From Anaeramoeba ignava (Eukaryota > Metamonada > Anaeramoebidae): DNA of 64,000 nt. This document shows, piece after piece, positions 47,217 to 58,923 of the stretch (the first letter of the stretch is position 1; each line of letters begins with the position of its first letter). The DNA lies in the NCBI GenBank assembly GCA_028826165.1, contig JAPDFW010000081.1, positions 1,134,501 to 1,198,500 on the forward strand. The letters run 5' to 3'. The notes below the pieces were generated by a model that made no database searches, was not told the origin of the DNA, and was given only the letters and a program-made list of their open reading frames with translations. Position numbers and translations under genes: made by a program.

Positions 47217-48336
47217 ATGATACATAATTCAGAGTCAGGACCATGCATTGCAGGATCTATATTAGGAATGAGCGGTGCATTAATATATATAATAGCTTAT
47301 ATTCAATTTAAAAAATTACGAAATTATCCCCGAAAACTAATTTTTGTTCTTTCAATATACGATTTCTTAATCAGTTTAGCTCTTTTCCTTCCTGGATATA
47401 CTTCTACTGGATTTTGTAAATTCCAGGTTTATATGATTGCTTACTTCCTTACAAGTCCAAGTTATTGGTGTTTTGTGATCTCGATCATTTTTCTTCTCAA
47501 ATTTTATGGTTATAAATATTTTGAAACTCAACGTTTTTTCAATTTTGCGCATATTTTAATGCATATAATTTCAATCACTTTACTTATTACTTATGTTGTA
47601 AAAGCAAATCCAACTTCAAATGGAAGAACACATTGGTAATTATTTTTTTTATTGATTTTTAATTTAAATTTCAATTTTAAATTTTAATTTTAATTTTTGA
47701 TTTTATTTTTAATTTTGATTTTAATTCAAAAGGTGTTGGATAAAACAAATCCCTCTTGAAATCTTAATTTATGTAATCTATTGGTTTTTACTTTTGGGTT
47801 GTATTCTATTCTATTCAATTATCATTTGGAAAGTCTACAAAGCAAAAAATCAAACAGATTTTGAAAGAGGATTTCAATTCAAAATGTTTTTAATCCCATT
47901 ATTTTATGTTTTCACAGCAATATTTAGTTCAGTAAAAAGATTAAGAGAAATGATAAATCCAGATGTGTCTCCAAGTCCATTTTTGGATTTCACACAAGGT
48001 TTATTTCTTCCAACTGAAGGCTTTTGGGATTTTGTTCTTTTTGTTCTTGCTGATAAAGAAACAAGAAATACAATTGCAAGAAGTTGGTTCAGATGCTGTT
48101 GTAAACCGAAAAACGATGATACAACAAATTCAGACCAAAATACTTTTAGTGATCTTGATTCATTCAAATCAATTGATTTGAATAAACATTTAACTGATAA
48201 TAAAAATCAAAATCAAAATCAAAATATAAATCAAAATATAAATCAAAATCAAGATTCTAATTCTTCAAATACTTCAGATGAAGTTGAATCTCATTCTGAT
48301 CTTGAACTTTCTGAATTTCATCAAGATAATTTGTAA
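47217..48336 (+). CDS. Seven-transmembrane receptor, cAMP-receptor (Dicty_CAR)-like
   Basis: Exons 47217-47635 and 47733-48336, in phase, 340 residues. I chose ATG 47217 because the open frame upstream is only a T-rich hydrophobic extension. Helices in order: AGSILGMSGALIYIIAYI, LIFVLSIYDFLISLALFL, a conserved CKFQVYMIAYFLTSPSYWCF third helix, NFAHILMHIISITLLITYVV, the second extracellular loop with W-CWI, IYVIYWFLLLGCILFYSIII, MFLIPLFYVFTAIFSSV and FTQGLFLPTEGFWDFVLFVL. The CWI loop and the QG...FWDFVLF last helix resemble the cAMP receptor-like GPCRs of social amoebae and relatives. The C-terminal tail is Asn/Gln-rich and acidic after a palmitoylation-like CCCKPK. It should signal through heterotrimeric G proteins; the ligand is unknown. 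Confidence 0.82.
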
Positions 48337-48486
48337 AAAAATAAAAGAAAAGAAAATAAAAGAAAAGAAAAGAAAAGAATTTTTTTTTTTGTTCCACTTT
48401 TTTAATTTTAATTTTAATTTTAATTTTAATTTTTTTATTCTCTTTTCCTTTTGAAAAAAAAATTCTTTTCTTTTTTTTTTCTTTTG

Positions 48487-51400
48487 TTAATCAAAAAGAT
48501 TTTGAGCATAAAAATCTACTGCATGATCACAAAAAAATTTCACATGTTTCGCATCATCAGTTATGTTTTCATTCAATTTTTGAACAATGAAATCAAAAGG
48601 AAGAAATTGATTTTGTTGTGATTTTTGGAAACGATGAACATTTGAAGTTTGTTTTGAGAAAACAGATGATTTCAATTTAGAAGAAAATTTGCTTGAATAA
48701 AATTCAATTAAATTTTTCCAACATTCAGGAAAATATTCAGAAACAGAAATGAATTCTTTTTCATGTTCAAGATAAGATGCTAAATAAAGTATATATTGAG
48801 GATCTTCTTTATTGTTTTTCATTAAAACTTCAATAAAATCAAAAGTAATTATAATCACTCGATTATCAATATATCTAAAAAACAAACTAAATAATTATTT
48901 AATAAAATATTTAATAAAATATTTAATAAATTTCTAATAAATTATTTAATAAATTATTTAATAAATTATTTAATAAATTATTTAATAAATTATTTAATAA
49001 AATATTTAATAAATTATTTAATAAATTGTCTAATAAATTATTTAATAAATTATTTAATAAAATATCTAATAAAATATTTAATAAAATATTTAATAAATTA
49101 TTTAATAAAAATATTTAATAAATTGTTTAATAAATTGTTTAATAAATTGTTTTAATAAATTGTTTAATAAATTGTTTAAATAAATTATTTTAATAAATTA
49201 TTTAATAAAATATTTAATAAATTTCTTATAAATTATTTAATAAATTGTTTAATAAATTGTTTAATAAATTATTTAATAAATTTCTTATAAATTATTTAAT
49301 AAAATATTTAATAAATTATCTAATAAATTATTTAATAAAATATTTAATAAAATATTTAATAAATTGTTTAATAAATTTCTTATAATTTTTTTGATAAATT
49401 TCTTATAATTTTGTTTAATAAATTTCTTATAATTTGTTTAATAAATTTCTTTAATTTTTTTTTGATAAGTTGTTTAATAAAATTGTCTACTTTTTGGAAA
49501 GTGATGTGTATCCTAGATAGCAAAATAAATCCTGGAAAAAATGTGGATAAGGAATCGACATTTCTTCAAGAAAGGAATAGAAATTTTTCATCACTTTAAA
49601 TGCTTGTTTTAATTTTACTTTTTCATCTTCATTTTCTGTAAAAAGAAAATTCTCATTTTGAAACACTGTTGATGGAATCAATAATTTCTTTAAAATATTA
49701 AAAACCCTTTTTGTTGAATTTTCTTCTTCTTTTGAATACATTTCCACAAAAGAATTAACAATCCTATTTTTAGGCAAATGATTAAGAATATGTTTTGCTA
49801 AAAGATCTTCTTTCTCTTTTACAGTTAAAACACCTGAAATATTATCATTTTCAGCATTTTTCACATCTTTTCCCGAATTAATAACTTGGAAAAAGAAAAA
49901 TGATCCAGTTTCTTCCATTAAATTTAACGAAAAATTAGAATATTCAATTTTTCCTTTAGTCATTCTTGGAATGTAACTTTTTGGAACCAATTCATTCCCC
50001 TAGTTTTTTTTTTGTTTCAAATTGATTGTCAATTAATTAAATTAACTCCTTTTCATATCCAAATAAAATAATCTGTGAGACCCATTACATATAATCTAAA
50101 TCCTGGAATACTTGATTTTGGAATTGTTGATAAAAGCACTTTTTTATATTTCCCAATTTTTTTCATTTCAATTTTCTTCATTTCTCCATAAGTTAATCCA
50201 ACAACCAATTCTTGGAAAAAAGCTGATGTAAAAGCAGAAATATTCATTGAACAAATATTTTCGATAATTTCTTCCACTAAATTATCAGATTCAAAATGGG
50301 AAGTAATTGCATGAATTGCAAATTTAACAACTGAATCAGATGGTAATAAACTAAACAATAAAGGAAATTTTGAGAGATCGAATTCAAATGAAAACAGTTC
50401 AAAGTTTCCAATATCAAATCCAAAATCTATTTTAATTTAATTTAATTTCATTTTAAATTTAAAAAGAATTGAAAATTGTTTTTTTCAATCATTTCAGAAT
50501 AAATTAAATAATTGCACTACATTCTGTTTGGAGTGATGTTTTCAAAAGATATAAAGTTATTGATTCTTCTAAATTATCTTCTACAAGAGAAAAATGTGGC
50601 ACAAAATCATTTACTAAAAAAGGAAAAAAATAATTTAATTTGAATTTGAATTTGAAAATCAAAATCAATACAAAAGAAACTCATTGATTCCATTGTTAAG
50701 TGACTTCGACCGAAATCAATAAAGGATAAATAAATATTCGGAATCAAAATGATCAAATAACCAAATAATGAAGTAATAAATGTATTTGATTTCATAATAA
50801 ATTTTGAAGAGAGATTTTTTAAAGGAATTGAAACAATAATCTCTTCTTTGCGATAAAGAGAAATTATTCGAATTCTTCTTTCTTTCAGATTTTGGTTCAT
50901 TAATTCTATTGTAAGGTGTTGACATAAACAAATTTCTTGTTGAAAATATTGTTTTTCTGAAGGAATCTAAAAATATATAATTTATAAATTTTTGATTTTG
51001 ATTTTGATTTTGATTTAAATTTCGATTTTGTTACAGGATCAATTTTGACAAGAGAAATTCTAAGATTGGAATTTGGAGAAACTAAATTACTACTAAAACT
51101 TTGATGATCATAAATTTTTCTTAGTGACTCCAAATAAGAAACAACAAATGGAATAGCAAAATATTTTTTGTTATGTTGTTTAAAAGAATAAAACCATAAG
51201 CAAGTTTCTTGACTTGAAGCTGAAATTTTAGTAATAAAATAAAGAACTTGAGAAATTGGATCAAATTGATACCAATAAACAGAGTTTGCAATATTTTTTT
51301 TTAGAATAATCTTAAATGAAAAATTTTTCTTGATTAAAATTTTTTTGAATGAAAATTTCAATAGGAAATAAATTAATATACTTTTTGATCAGAAATATTA

Positions 51401-52302
51401 TAACGACGAATAAATTTTCCATCTAGTATCACTATAATTTGTTTTTCATTTTCAAACTAAATTTTTTTTTTTTTGGATTTGAAAAAAGAATAATTGAATA
51501 ATTGAATAAATATTGAATAAATGAATAAATATTGAATAATACAAAAACTGCTTGATATTCTTGTGTTGGAGGAAGAATAATAAAAATATTTTCAGGGTTT
51601 CTAAGATCAATAAGATAAGTTTGATAATAATCTTTTATAATGAAAAAAAAAAAGAAATAAAAATTAATTTAAAAATAAAAAAAAGAAAGAAAGAAAGTAA
51701 TTTCTGTTTTACTATTTTCTTGAGCAACAAAATGACCTTCAGTTGTTTCTAATCTTTGAATTCTTGAAGTAAATACTTGAAATATAAATAATTAAATAAT
51801 TTCAAAATTAAAAAATTAAATTTTTTAAGAAAGAAATAATTAAATATAAAATTAATTACTAAGTGTTTTGAAATTATTATTAATTGAAGCTCCAACACAA
51901 TGAATAGAAGTTGGATGAATATAAAGATTTTCACGAACATTTTTTTCAATATCAAAAATATCAATTAAAGTTTTAATTTTCTTTTTGTTTTTATTTTTTT
52001 ATTTTAAAAAAATTTTTTTGTTTTGAAAAAACATTTTGTTAATTTTTGAATACATTATCAATTGTTTTTTGTTTTGCTATTAAGATTTTATTGTTGTTTT
52101 GTCCAATAAAAATATCTTTTTGAGGGATATTTTCTGGATTATGAAATTCATTCATATCAATATCATTATTTAAAATTGAATTTGAATTTGAATTTAAATT
52201 TAAATTTATTAAAAGTTTATTTGAAAGATTTGGAGAAACTTTTGTTTGAATATTTTGAGATTGAAATTGAGATAATTGAGAAATTAAATTAAATTTAATC
52301 AT
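48487..52302 (-). CDS. GSAP: Gamma-secretase-activating-protein (GSAP)-like, 11 exons
   Basis: Exons 52302-52054, 51980-51860, 51775-51713, 51631-51549, 51456-51382, 51310-51035, 50966-50672, 50613-50521, 50426-50089, 49999-49491, 48874-48487. All are GT-AG and every phase closes, giving 829 residues against about 854 for human GSAP. Matching blocks in the same order: an N-terminal propeller-like part with SVYWYQFDPISQVLYFI, then FGYLIILIPNIYLSFIDFG, then a C-terminal helical part with KEKEDLLAKHILNHLPK and FLPFDFIVQKLNENI, similar to the vertebrate 16-kDa C-terminal fragment region. GSAP was described as a modulator of gamma-secretase in mammals; its ancestral role is unclear. I recognise the family from these blocks only. 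The acceptor of exon 6 has an in-frame alternative at AAG before 51328, which would add six codons. The gene is convergent with the GPCR gene. Confidence 0.68.
48875..49490. repeat. Last intron of GSAP-like gene (AAATTATTTAAT array)
   Basis: A 616 bp intron of AAATTATTTAAT and AAAATATTTAAT 11-12-mers, with AAATTGTTTAAT and AAATTTCTTATA variants clustered toward 49110-49460. Confidence 0.9.
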
Positions 52303-52507
52303 AAAAAATTAAAAAAAAAAGAGAATAAATTAAAAAAATGAAAATGAAAAAAATGAAAAAATGAAAAAAATTTATTTGAATTTTTGATTAATTTTTTTTT
52401 TGCAAGAATTGAAAGAAGAAGAAAAAGAATTCTAAAAGAAAGAAAAAAAAAAACGAAAATTTTTGTTCCACTTTTTTTTTGCTTTTCTTTTTGCTTTTGA
52501 AAATTTT
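52303..52507. other. Spacer between GSAP-like start and permease stop
   Basis: 205 bp. Immediately upstream of the GSAP-like gene lie several ATGAAAAAAATGAAAA repeats (TTTTTTCATTTTTTCAT in gene sense). Farther out is TTTTTGTTCCACTTTTTTTT at about 52460, a motif also present near 10684, 10722 and 48391. Confidence 0.5.
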
Positions 52508-55500
52508 TTAAATATTAGTTCTTAAAATTTCAGTTACTGGTTTTTTAAGTAAACTTCTTGCAGGGAAAAACGCAGCCAAAAAAGCAAATACAAACGAACA
52601 AGCCAAAATGACAAGTAAAATGGTATAAGGAAAAGAAAAAGGAACGGAAAAGCCCATAAAAAGAGCATTTTGAAGATACATAGTGTAAGCAACAATTAGA
52701 CCAATTATGAACCCAATAATTGAGGATGAGAAAATAAGAACAAAAGCTTCGGCAATGAATACAAAAATGATAGTTCTTTTGGAGAAACCGATTGCACGAA
52801 GAATTCCAGTTTCGATTGTTTGCTCGAAAATATTGATTCTCATTGAGGAAACAAGAGCAAAAAAGCAAATGATATTTGACATGATAATTGAGAATATAAA
52901 AAAAGCATTCATGATTTTTTTGGCAATTGCAAAAGGCTTAACAGAATCACGGAAATCCCAAACAGTCAAAGAATCATCATATGTGATTTTTGTTCCGTTT
53001 TGGAAATCAATGGTTTCTATTTGTGATATCAAGTTTGGATAAATCATTTTTGATTTGATCTTTTTCAGATCCAGAAATTCCACTTTCAAATTCCAAAAGG
53101 AATCTTTGCATTGGGATTTCTTCAATAGAGTGAATGGATTGCTGAGAGAGTTGGAGATAAGTATAGAAGGAAACAAATATTGTTTGAAGAGAAACGCTAG
53201 GAAGCTTTGACATTGTTGCTATTGGACAAGAGGATAGGAAAGAAATAGGTCTTAATGTAGTAATATTCAAATAATCTTTTCCGTTTGAAGATCCAGTTGT
53301 GTAAAGTACATAAATATCATTAACCGTGAGATCGAGTTTGTTTTTGTAAAGTGTGCCAATGAGTGCAGAAGATGACCCACGTATTGTGTAAAGTTGATCA
53401 ATAACATTCATTGTATCTGACATTTCTTTGATATCTGTATCGATATCTAAAAATTGGTCTTTTGTGATATCTAAAAGGTTTGGTGATACAGCCATTATTT
53501 GGACTGAATATGAGAAGAGTTCAACACGTGATGGTATACTTAAATTTGCGTAATTGAGATTTCCTATTGCTAAAGCTAAGTCTTGAGAAACCCAACTAAA
53601 ACTTTTGATTTTTGAATTATTTGAAGCGTAATCCTCGAACTGAATTTTAATTTTAATTTTATATTTTAAATTTATAAATAAATTTTAATTTGAATTTTAA
53701 TTTGAATTTGAATTTTAATTTGAATTTATAAATAAATTTATATTTTGAATTTTAATTTGAATTTATATTTATAAATGAATTTACAGCACTAATGTTCCTA
53801 ATACGTTGAATACCATGCGATGATGATCCATATCCAGACAATATTTGCATCTCACATCCATTCTGTTGCTTGATAGAATACTCAACAGAGGTCAGTTGCA
53901 AATTAAACTGAATAGCAATAAAAATAATAAACCCCAAAGAAAGAGCATACATGATAGTAGTCTTTCTATTACGAACACGATGAGCAATCAAATTCTTGAG
54001 CACCATTGTTCGGACATAAGTCTTGTTAAAAATTAAGAAAATATAAGCAATAGCCTTTTCGATAGGATACTCAATATTCAAGGAAAGAATAACAAGTCCA
54101 AAAAGCAAAGCGGCAATGATCCAAAAAAACATATTAAGAAGAAGAGCCAAATTGAAAGAAAGTAAAGCAAGAGGAAACAAGTAATAAATCAAAAATCCAT
54201 ACACAGATAACGAGATGCCAATAACAAGAGCAGCAGCAGGAATTTTGGAAGAAACAGCTCTTTCAAACTTGTATTTAACTCCTTGAGTTTTGGATTGGCG
54301 AACATTAAGTGAATCCACTAGATTTTTTTCTAACGCCAATTTGATCGGGTAAATTGATGAGAAAATTGGAATCAAAATTCCCAAAGCAGTAGAAATAAGG
54401 ATCGCAGTAGGAGAAAGTTTATTGCCGATTTTGGAACCAATAAGATTGCCGAAGAACTTGGCAATTCCAAGGTAGAAAATTTGTCCAAAAGCAAGGCCAG
54501 TAGCCCAAGCAGGAAGAGCATAAAATAGAGCTTGGAAAATCACGAGTTTGATCAATCCAGACTTGGTAATCCCAACAGTGCGCATCACAGCCATCTCAAA
54601 TGTTCTTGTCTCAACAGAAACCAAGAGTAAGGAATAGATCAGGATCATTGAGAGAGCAATAAGGATTGCAATGATGATTGTGAGAATTAGCCCGAGAAAA
54701 AGCTGGAAAAATCTGTATCCGCGAAGAGAACTTAAAAGAGGTTCGCTTGCGTCAAGATTCTGGAACCCAATACGGTAAAGAATCTTGCTGACAAAACCAA
54801 CAAAGTTTGTTTTGATCTTGTCAAAGTTACTGCTGTCATACATTGAAGATCGCGGCGGTTGATGATTAAAATAGACATAATCTGCAAAGAACGACAAATC
54901 AATATTTCGAAACGCCTCGACAAAAGATGCGTTTGCATATGGATAGAGATGATCTGCTGCGGTTTTCATGAAGTAATCAAACTCAGAATAGATCACGCCA
55001 CTTGCGGAATTTTCTGTCTTTCCATCGCCATCAGGCACAATCTCATTGACATAAAGAGGGATGTTTAAAAAAGTCCAGTCGTAATCCATCATGATGGTTG
55101 TCTCATTCGAAGACTGGTTCACCAATCCAGCATTTATCATTGCTTGTTGTATCTGCGGAATAAATTCGTCTCCCAATTTGATCCGCAAAATCACTTGGTC
55201 ACCTTTGTTGACTTTCATTTTGGAAGCTTCAGAACTGGTAAAATAACAGCAGCCAGGACATATTGTTTCGTAGTCCCAATTACGCCCAAATTCCATGCGC
55301 TTTTCCAGTTGAGTATTGATCAAATAAAGATTTCCGTCATGTTTTTGTGACGGATCAAGTGCGCAATATTTTTGCAAACAATTTCCGTTTCCAGTTGAAT
55401 TTTGAAAGCACGAATCATTGGATCCAAAACCAAGATAAGTCCAGTTATAATTCTCTGGCGGCGGGTTTGGCAAGTTGCATTGAGAAACTGGATATACTTC

Positions 55501-55821
55501 TACTGAACTCACCATTCGAGGTGAACTGTAATCAAGTGCGTTATTTTCGTAGTTTTGAGTGTAATTCACCATTTTTGTGTAATTTAATGTTTTCCCGCTA
55601 GTTCCATTGCTCGGTTTAATCTCAAGCTCATATTCTCCATGTTCAACTTCAGATAAACGAAGAAATATTACGGGCGAATTTGTTAAAAGTGTTATTGTCA
55701 TTGCTGATATTGATACTACTAAAAATGCACTTAAACATCCTAAACAATTTATTTTGTTTTTTCGAATGTGTTTCCAGGTGTGTTTTGTGTAAAATTTTAA
55801 ATGTTCTTTTGTTGATTTCAT
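52508..55821 (-). CDS. FtsX-like permease (ABC-type efflux permease fold), one apparent frameshift
   Basis: Exons 55821-53785 and 53639-52508, phase 0 junction, about 1,055 residues. An N-terminal membrane helix (LGCLSAFLVVSISAMTITLL) is followed by a ~330-residue extracytoplasmic domain rich in N-glycosylation sequons and Cys, then a three-helix FtsX unit (LFLGLILTIIIAILIALSMI, the cytoplasmic loop ETRTFEMAVMRTVGITKSG, ALPAWATGLAFGQIFYLGI). Further helices and a second extracytoplasmic domain lead to a second FtsX unit (SIIMSNIICFFALVSSMRI, EQTIETGILRAIGFSKRT, and FPARSLLKKPVTEILRT at the end). The duplicated E-x-G-x-x-R-A-x-G signature is diagnostic. Between about 53070 and 53045 the frame must shift by one base: upstream reads ...GSEKDQIKN and would stop at about 53007, downstream reads IYPNLISQIETIDF. 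An extra A in an A5 run (53047-53051) would explain it. No ATPase is nearby. Such permeases are mainly prokaryotic but occur in some protists. Confidence 0.78.
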
Positions 55822-55960
55822 TTTAAAAAAAAAATTGAAAATGAAAAAAAAATGAAAAAATTTTTTTGATTAAATTTTTATTTAAAAAGATTTGTTTTTC
55901 CTTTTTATTTTATTTTAAATTTCATTTTAAATAGAAATTATTGTTAATTATTAATTTAAA
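55822..55960. promoter_or_regulatory. 5' flank of permease gene
   Basis: AT-rich 5' sequence with TTTTTTCATTTTTTTTTCATT in gene sense directly before the start codon, the same element seen before other start codons here. Confidence 0.4.
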
Positions 55961-57230
55961 ATTATTATGAAAATTTAAATAAAATTAATAAAATATTTTA
56001 TTTAATTTATTTCAAAATTTAAATAAAGAATATTAAATTATTAAATTAAAAATTAATTATTAAAATTATATTTTATCAACTTTTCTTTATTTAAAATAGT
56101 ATAAAATTATTATGAAAATTTAAATAAAATGAACAAAATATTTTATTTAATTTATTTCAAAATTTAAATAAAGAATATTAAATAATTAAATTAAAAATTA
56201 ATTATTAAATTATATTTTATCAACTTTTCTTTTATTTAAAATAGTATAAAATTATTATGAAAATTTAAATAAAATGAATAAAATATTTAATTTAATTTAT
56301 TTCAAAATTTAAAACATTAAATTATTTTTAATAATGAAATTAAAAATTAATTATTAAATTATATTTTATCAACTTTTCTTTTATTTAAAATAGTATAAAA
56401 TTATTATGAAAATTTAAATAAAATGAATAAAATATTTTATTTAATTTATTTCAAAAATTTAAATAAAGAATATTAAATAATGAAATTAAATATTAAATAT
56501 TAAATTATATTTTATCAATTTTTCTTTATTTAAAAATAATATAAAATTATTACGAAAATTTAAATAAAATGAATAAAATATTTTATTTAATTTATTTCAA
56601 AATTTAAATAAAGAATATTAAATTATTAAATTAAAAATTAAATAATAAATTATATTTTATCAATTTTTCTTTATTTAAAATAGTATAAAATTATTACGAA
56701 AATTTAAATAAAATTAATAAAATATTTTATTTAATTTATTTCAAAAATTTAAATAAAGAATATTAAATTATTAAATTAAAAATTAATTATTAAATTATAT
56801 TTTATCAACTTTTCTTTATTTAAAATAGTATAAAAATTATTACGAAAATTTAAAATAAAATGAATAAAATATTTTATTTAATTTATTTCAAAATTTAAAT
56901 GAATATTAAATTATTAAATTAAAAATTAATTATTAAATTATATTTTATCAATTTTTCTTTATTTAAAATAGTATAAAATTATTATGAAAATTTAAATAAA
57001 ATGAATAAAATATTTTATTTAATTTATTTCAAAATTTAAATAAAATAAAATTAAATTAAAATTAATTATTAAATTATATTTTATCAACTTTTCTTTATTT
57101 AAAATAGTATAAAATTATTATGAAAATTTAAATAAAATGAATAAAATATTTTATTTAATTTATTTCAAAATTTAAATAAAGAATATTAAATAATTAAATT
57201 AAAAATTAATTATTAAATTATAATTTTAAA
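55961..57230. repeat. Nine-copy ~145 bp minisatellite in divergent promoter region
   Basis: Copies begin with ATTATTATGAAAATTTAAAT-type sequence at 55961, 56106, 56251, 56400, 56546, 56690, 56836, 56978 and 57114 (spacing 145, 145, 149, 146, 144, 146, 142, 136). Each contains AAAATATTTTATTTAATTTA, then AATTATTAAATTATATTTTA and TCAACTTTTCTTTATTTAAA. It lies between the divergent permease and kelch genes, outside any gene, and its unit is ten times longer than the intronic repeats. Confidence 0.93.
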
Positions 57231-57310
57231 TTAATTTCCAAATTAAATATTAAATTAAATCTATTTCCATTTTTTTCATTTTTTTCATTAATTTTTGAAA
57301 AATTGAAAAA

Positions 57311-58399
57311 ATGTTTTTTAATAATAAAGGTTGGCAAAAAATTAAACAAGAAGAAAATGAAACAATAATTGAATTAGAAGAACCAGAAGAAAGAATAAAA
57401 TCAGCAGGAATATTAACAAAAAAAGACCAATTAATAATATATGGAGGATTAAGTCTTGGATCTATTTATGAAGATTTATGGGTTATGGATCTTCGACAAG
57501 GAAAATGGGAAAAAAAAGAAGCAAAAGGTGAAAAACCTGAGTATTTATTTGGACATTCATGCACACAATATGGAAATAAAATGATATTATTTGGAGGAAT
57601 GAATAGAGATTGTTCAAATCAAATATTTGAACTTGATTTAGAGAATTTTGAATGGAAAAAATTGGAAAATTGTCCTTATGAAGGAAGACATAGTCACACA
57701 GCTTGTCTTGAAGAAGAAACATCAGAAATTTGGTTTTTTGGAGGATATTTAGGAGGAGCAAAAAGAACTAATGAAATGATAAGTTATAATATTAAGAGAA
57801 ACCAATGGGAAAAGTATAAAATGTATGGAGATATACCTTCAGTTAGAAGTTCTTGTTCTGCAATTATTTGGAAGGATTTGATTGTTGTTTTTGGAGGATT
57901 TGAACAGGCTAATGGATATTATAATAATTTGTATTTTTTCGAGACAAAAACTTTAACTTGGACTGAAATTATTAAACCAAATGCTCCTTCTCCAAGAGAT
58001 CGTTGTTCTTGTTGGATTGATTATTCTCAAAATAAAATGATGGTTTTTGGAGGAATGGTTGATGATAAGCATTTTTGTGATTTGCATTCGTTTGATTTGG
58101 ATTTTCTTATTTGGGATGATCTTACTCCAAATAATCAAATCAAGGAATTATCTAGAAATGATCTTAAAAAAAGTGAATATCAAAATTTTGTTAAAAATCG
58201 AGAATATAAATGGCCTCCTCCAAGTGGTGGACATGTTGTTTGTTCTTCTTTGGAAACTCATTATATTGTTTTATTTTCTGGTTCAAAACAAACCATAAAT
58301 CGAAAATATATCAATTCAATTTATGTTTTTCAATCTTTACCTGATATAACTCAAGATTTACTTAAATTTTCACAAGAAACAATTTTAAGAGATATTTAA
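57311..58399 (+). CDS. Kelch-repeat beta-propeller protein
   Basis: Single exon, 362 residues, ATG 57311. Kelch blades with the GG doublet and spaced Tyr/Trp: LIIYGGLSLGSIYEDLWVMD, MILFGGMNRDCSNQIFELD, IWFFGGYLGGAKRTNEM, IVVFGGFEQANGYYNNLYFF, MMVFGGMVDDKHFCDLHSFD and IVLFSGSKQTINRKYINSIY, so six blades. There is no BTB, BACK or F-box domain. It is probably an adaptor or scaffold; partner unknown. It shares its upstream region with the permease across the 145 bp minisatellite. Confidence 0.88.
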   Translation: MFFNNKGWQKIKQEENETIIELEEPEERIKSAGILTKKDQLIIYGGLSLGSIYEDLWVMDLRQGKWEKKEAKGEKPEYLFGHSCTQYGNKMILFGGMNRDCSNQIFELDLENFEWKKLENCPYEGRHSHTACLEEETSEIWFFGGYLGGAKRTNEMISYNIKRNQWEKYKMYGDIPSVRSSCSAIIWKDLIVVFGGFEQANGYYNNLYFFETKTLTWTEIIKPNAPSPRDRCSCWIDYSQNKMMVFGGMVDDKHFCDLHSFDLDFLIWDDLTPNNQIKELSRNDLKKSEYQNFVKNREYKWPPPSGGHVVCSSLETHYIVLFSGSKQTINRKYINSIYVFQSLPDITQDLLKFSQETILRDI

Positions 58400-58923
58400 A
58401 ACAAAACAAAACAAAACGAAACAAAACGAAACGAAACAAGAAAAGAAGGAAACTTGAATTTGAATTTGAATTTAATTTTGAATTTGATTTTGAATTTGAT
58501 TTTGAATTTAATTTTGAATTTAATTTGATTTTGATTTTGAATTTAAATTTGAATTTAAATTTGATTTTGATTTTGATTTTGAATTTGAATTTAATTTTGA
58601 ATTTTGATTTTGAATTTTGATTTTAAATTTGATTTTGATTTTGAATTTTGAATTTGATTTTGAATTTTGAATTTGATTTTGAATTTTGAATTTGATTTTG
58701 AATTTGAATTTGAATTTGAATTAGATTTTGATTTTGATTTTGATTTTTGATTTTGAATTTGATTTTGAATTTTAATTTAATTTTGAATTTGAATTTGATT
58801 TTTAATTTAATTTTGAATTTGATTTTAATTTTGAATTAGATTTTGAATTTGAATTAGATTTTGATTTTGAATTTGATTTTGAATTTTAATTTAATTTTGA
58901 ATTTGATTTCTTTCGGTTTTGAA
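58400..58923. repeat. Convergent spacer with TTTGAATTTGAT array
   Basis: After a short AACAAAACGA run, about 58455-58915 is an irregular array of TTTGAATTTGAT, TTTGATTTTGAA and TTTTAATTTAAT units up to the stop codon of the minus-strand gene. No gene seen. Confidence 0.85.

Noticed and set aside
53845-55792. Several 60-85 residue plus-strand frames opposite the permease gene
   Set aside because: They overlap conserved FtsX coding sequence on the minus strand and show no domain or start context of their own.
55961-57230. CRISPR-like array
   Set aside because: The ~145 bp units follow each other directly with no unique spacers, in a eukaryotic context.
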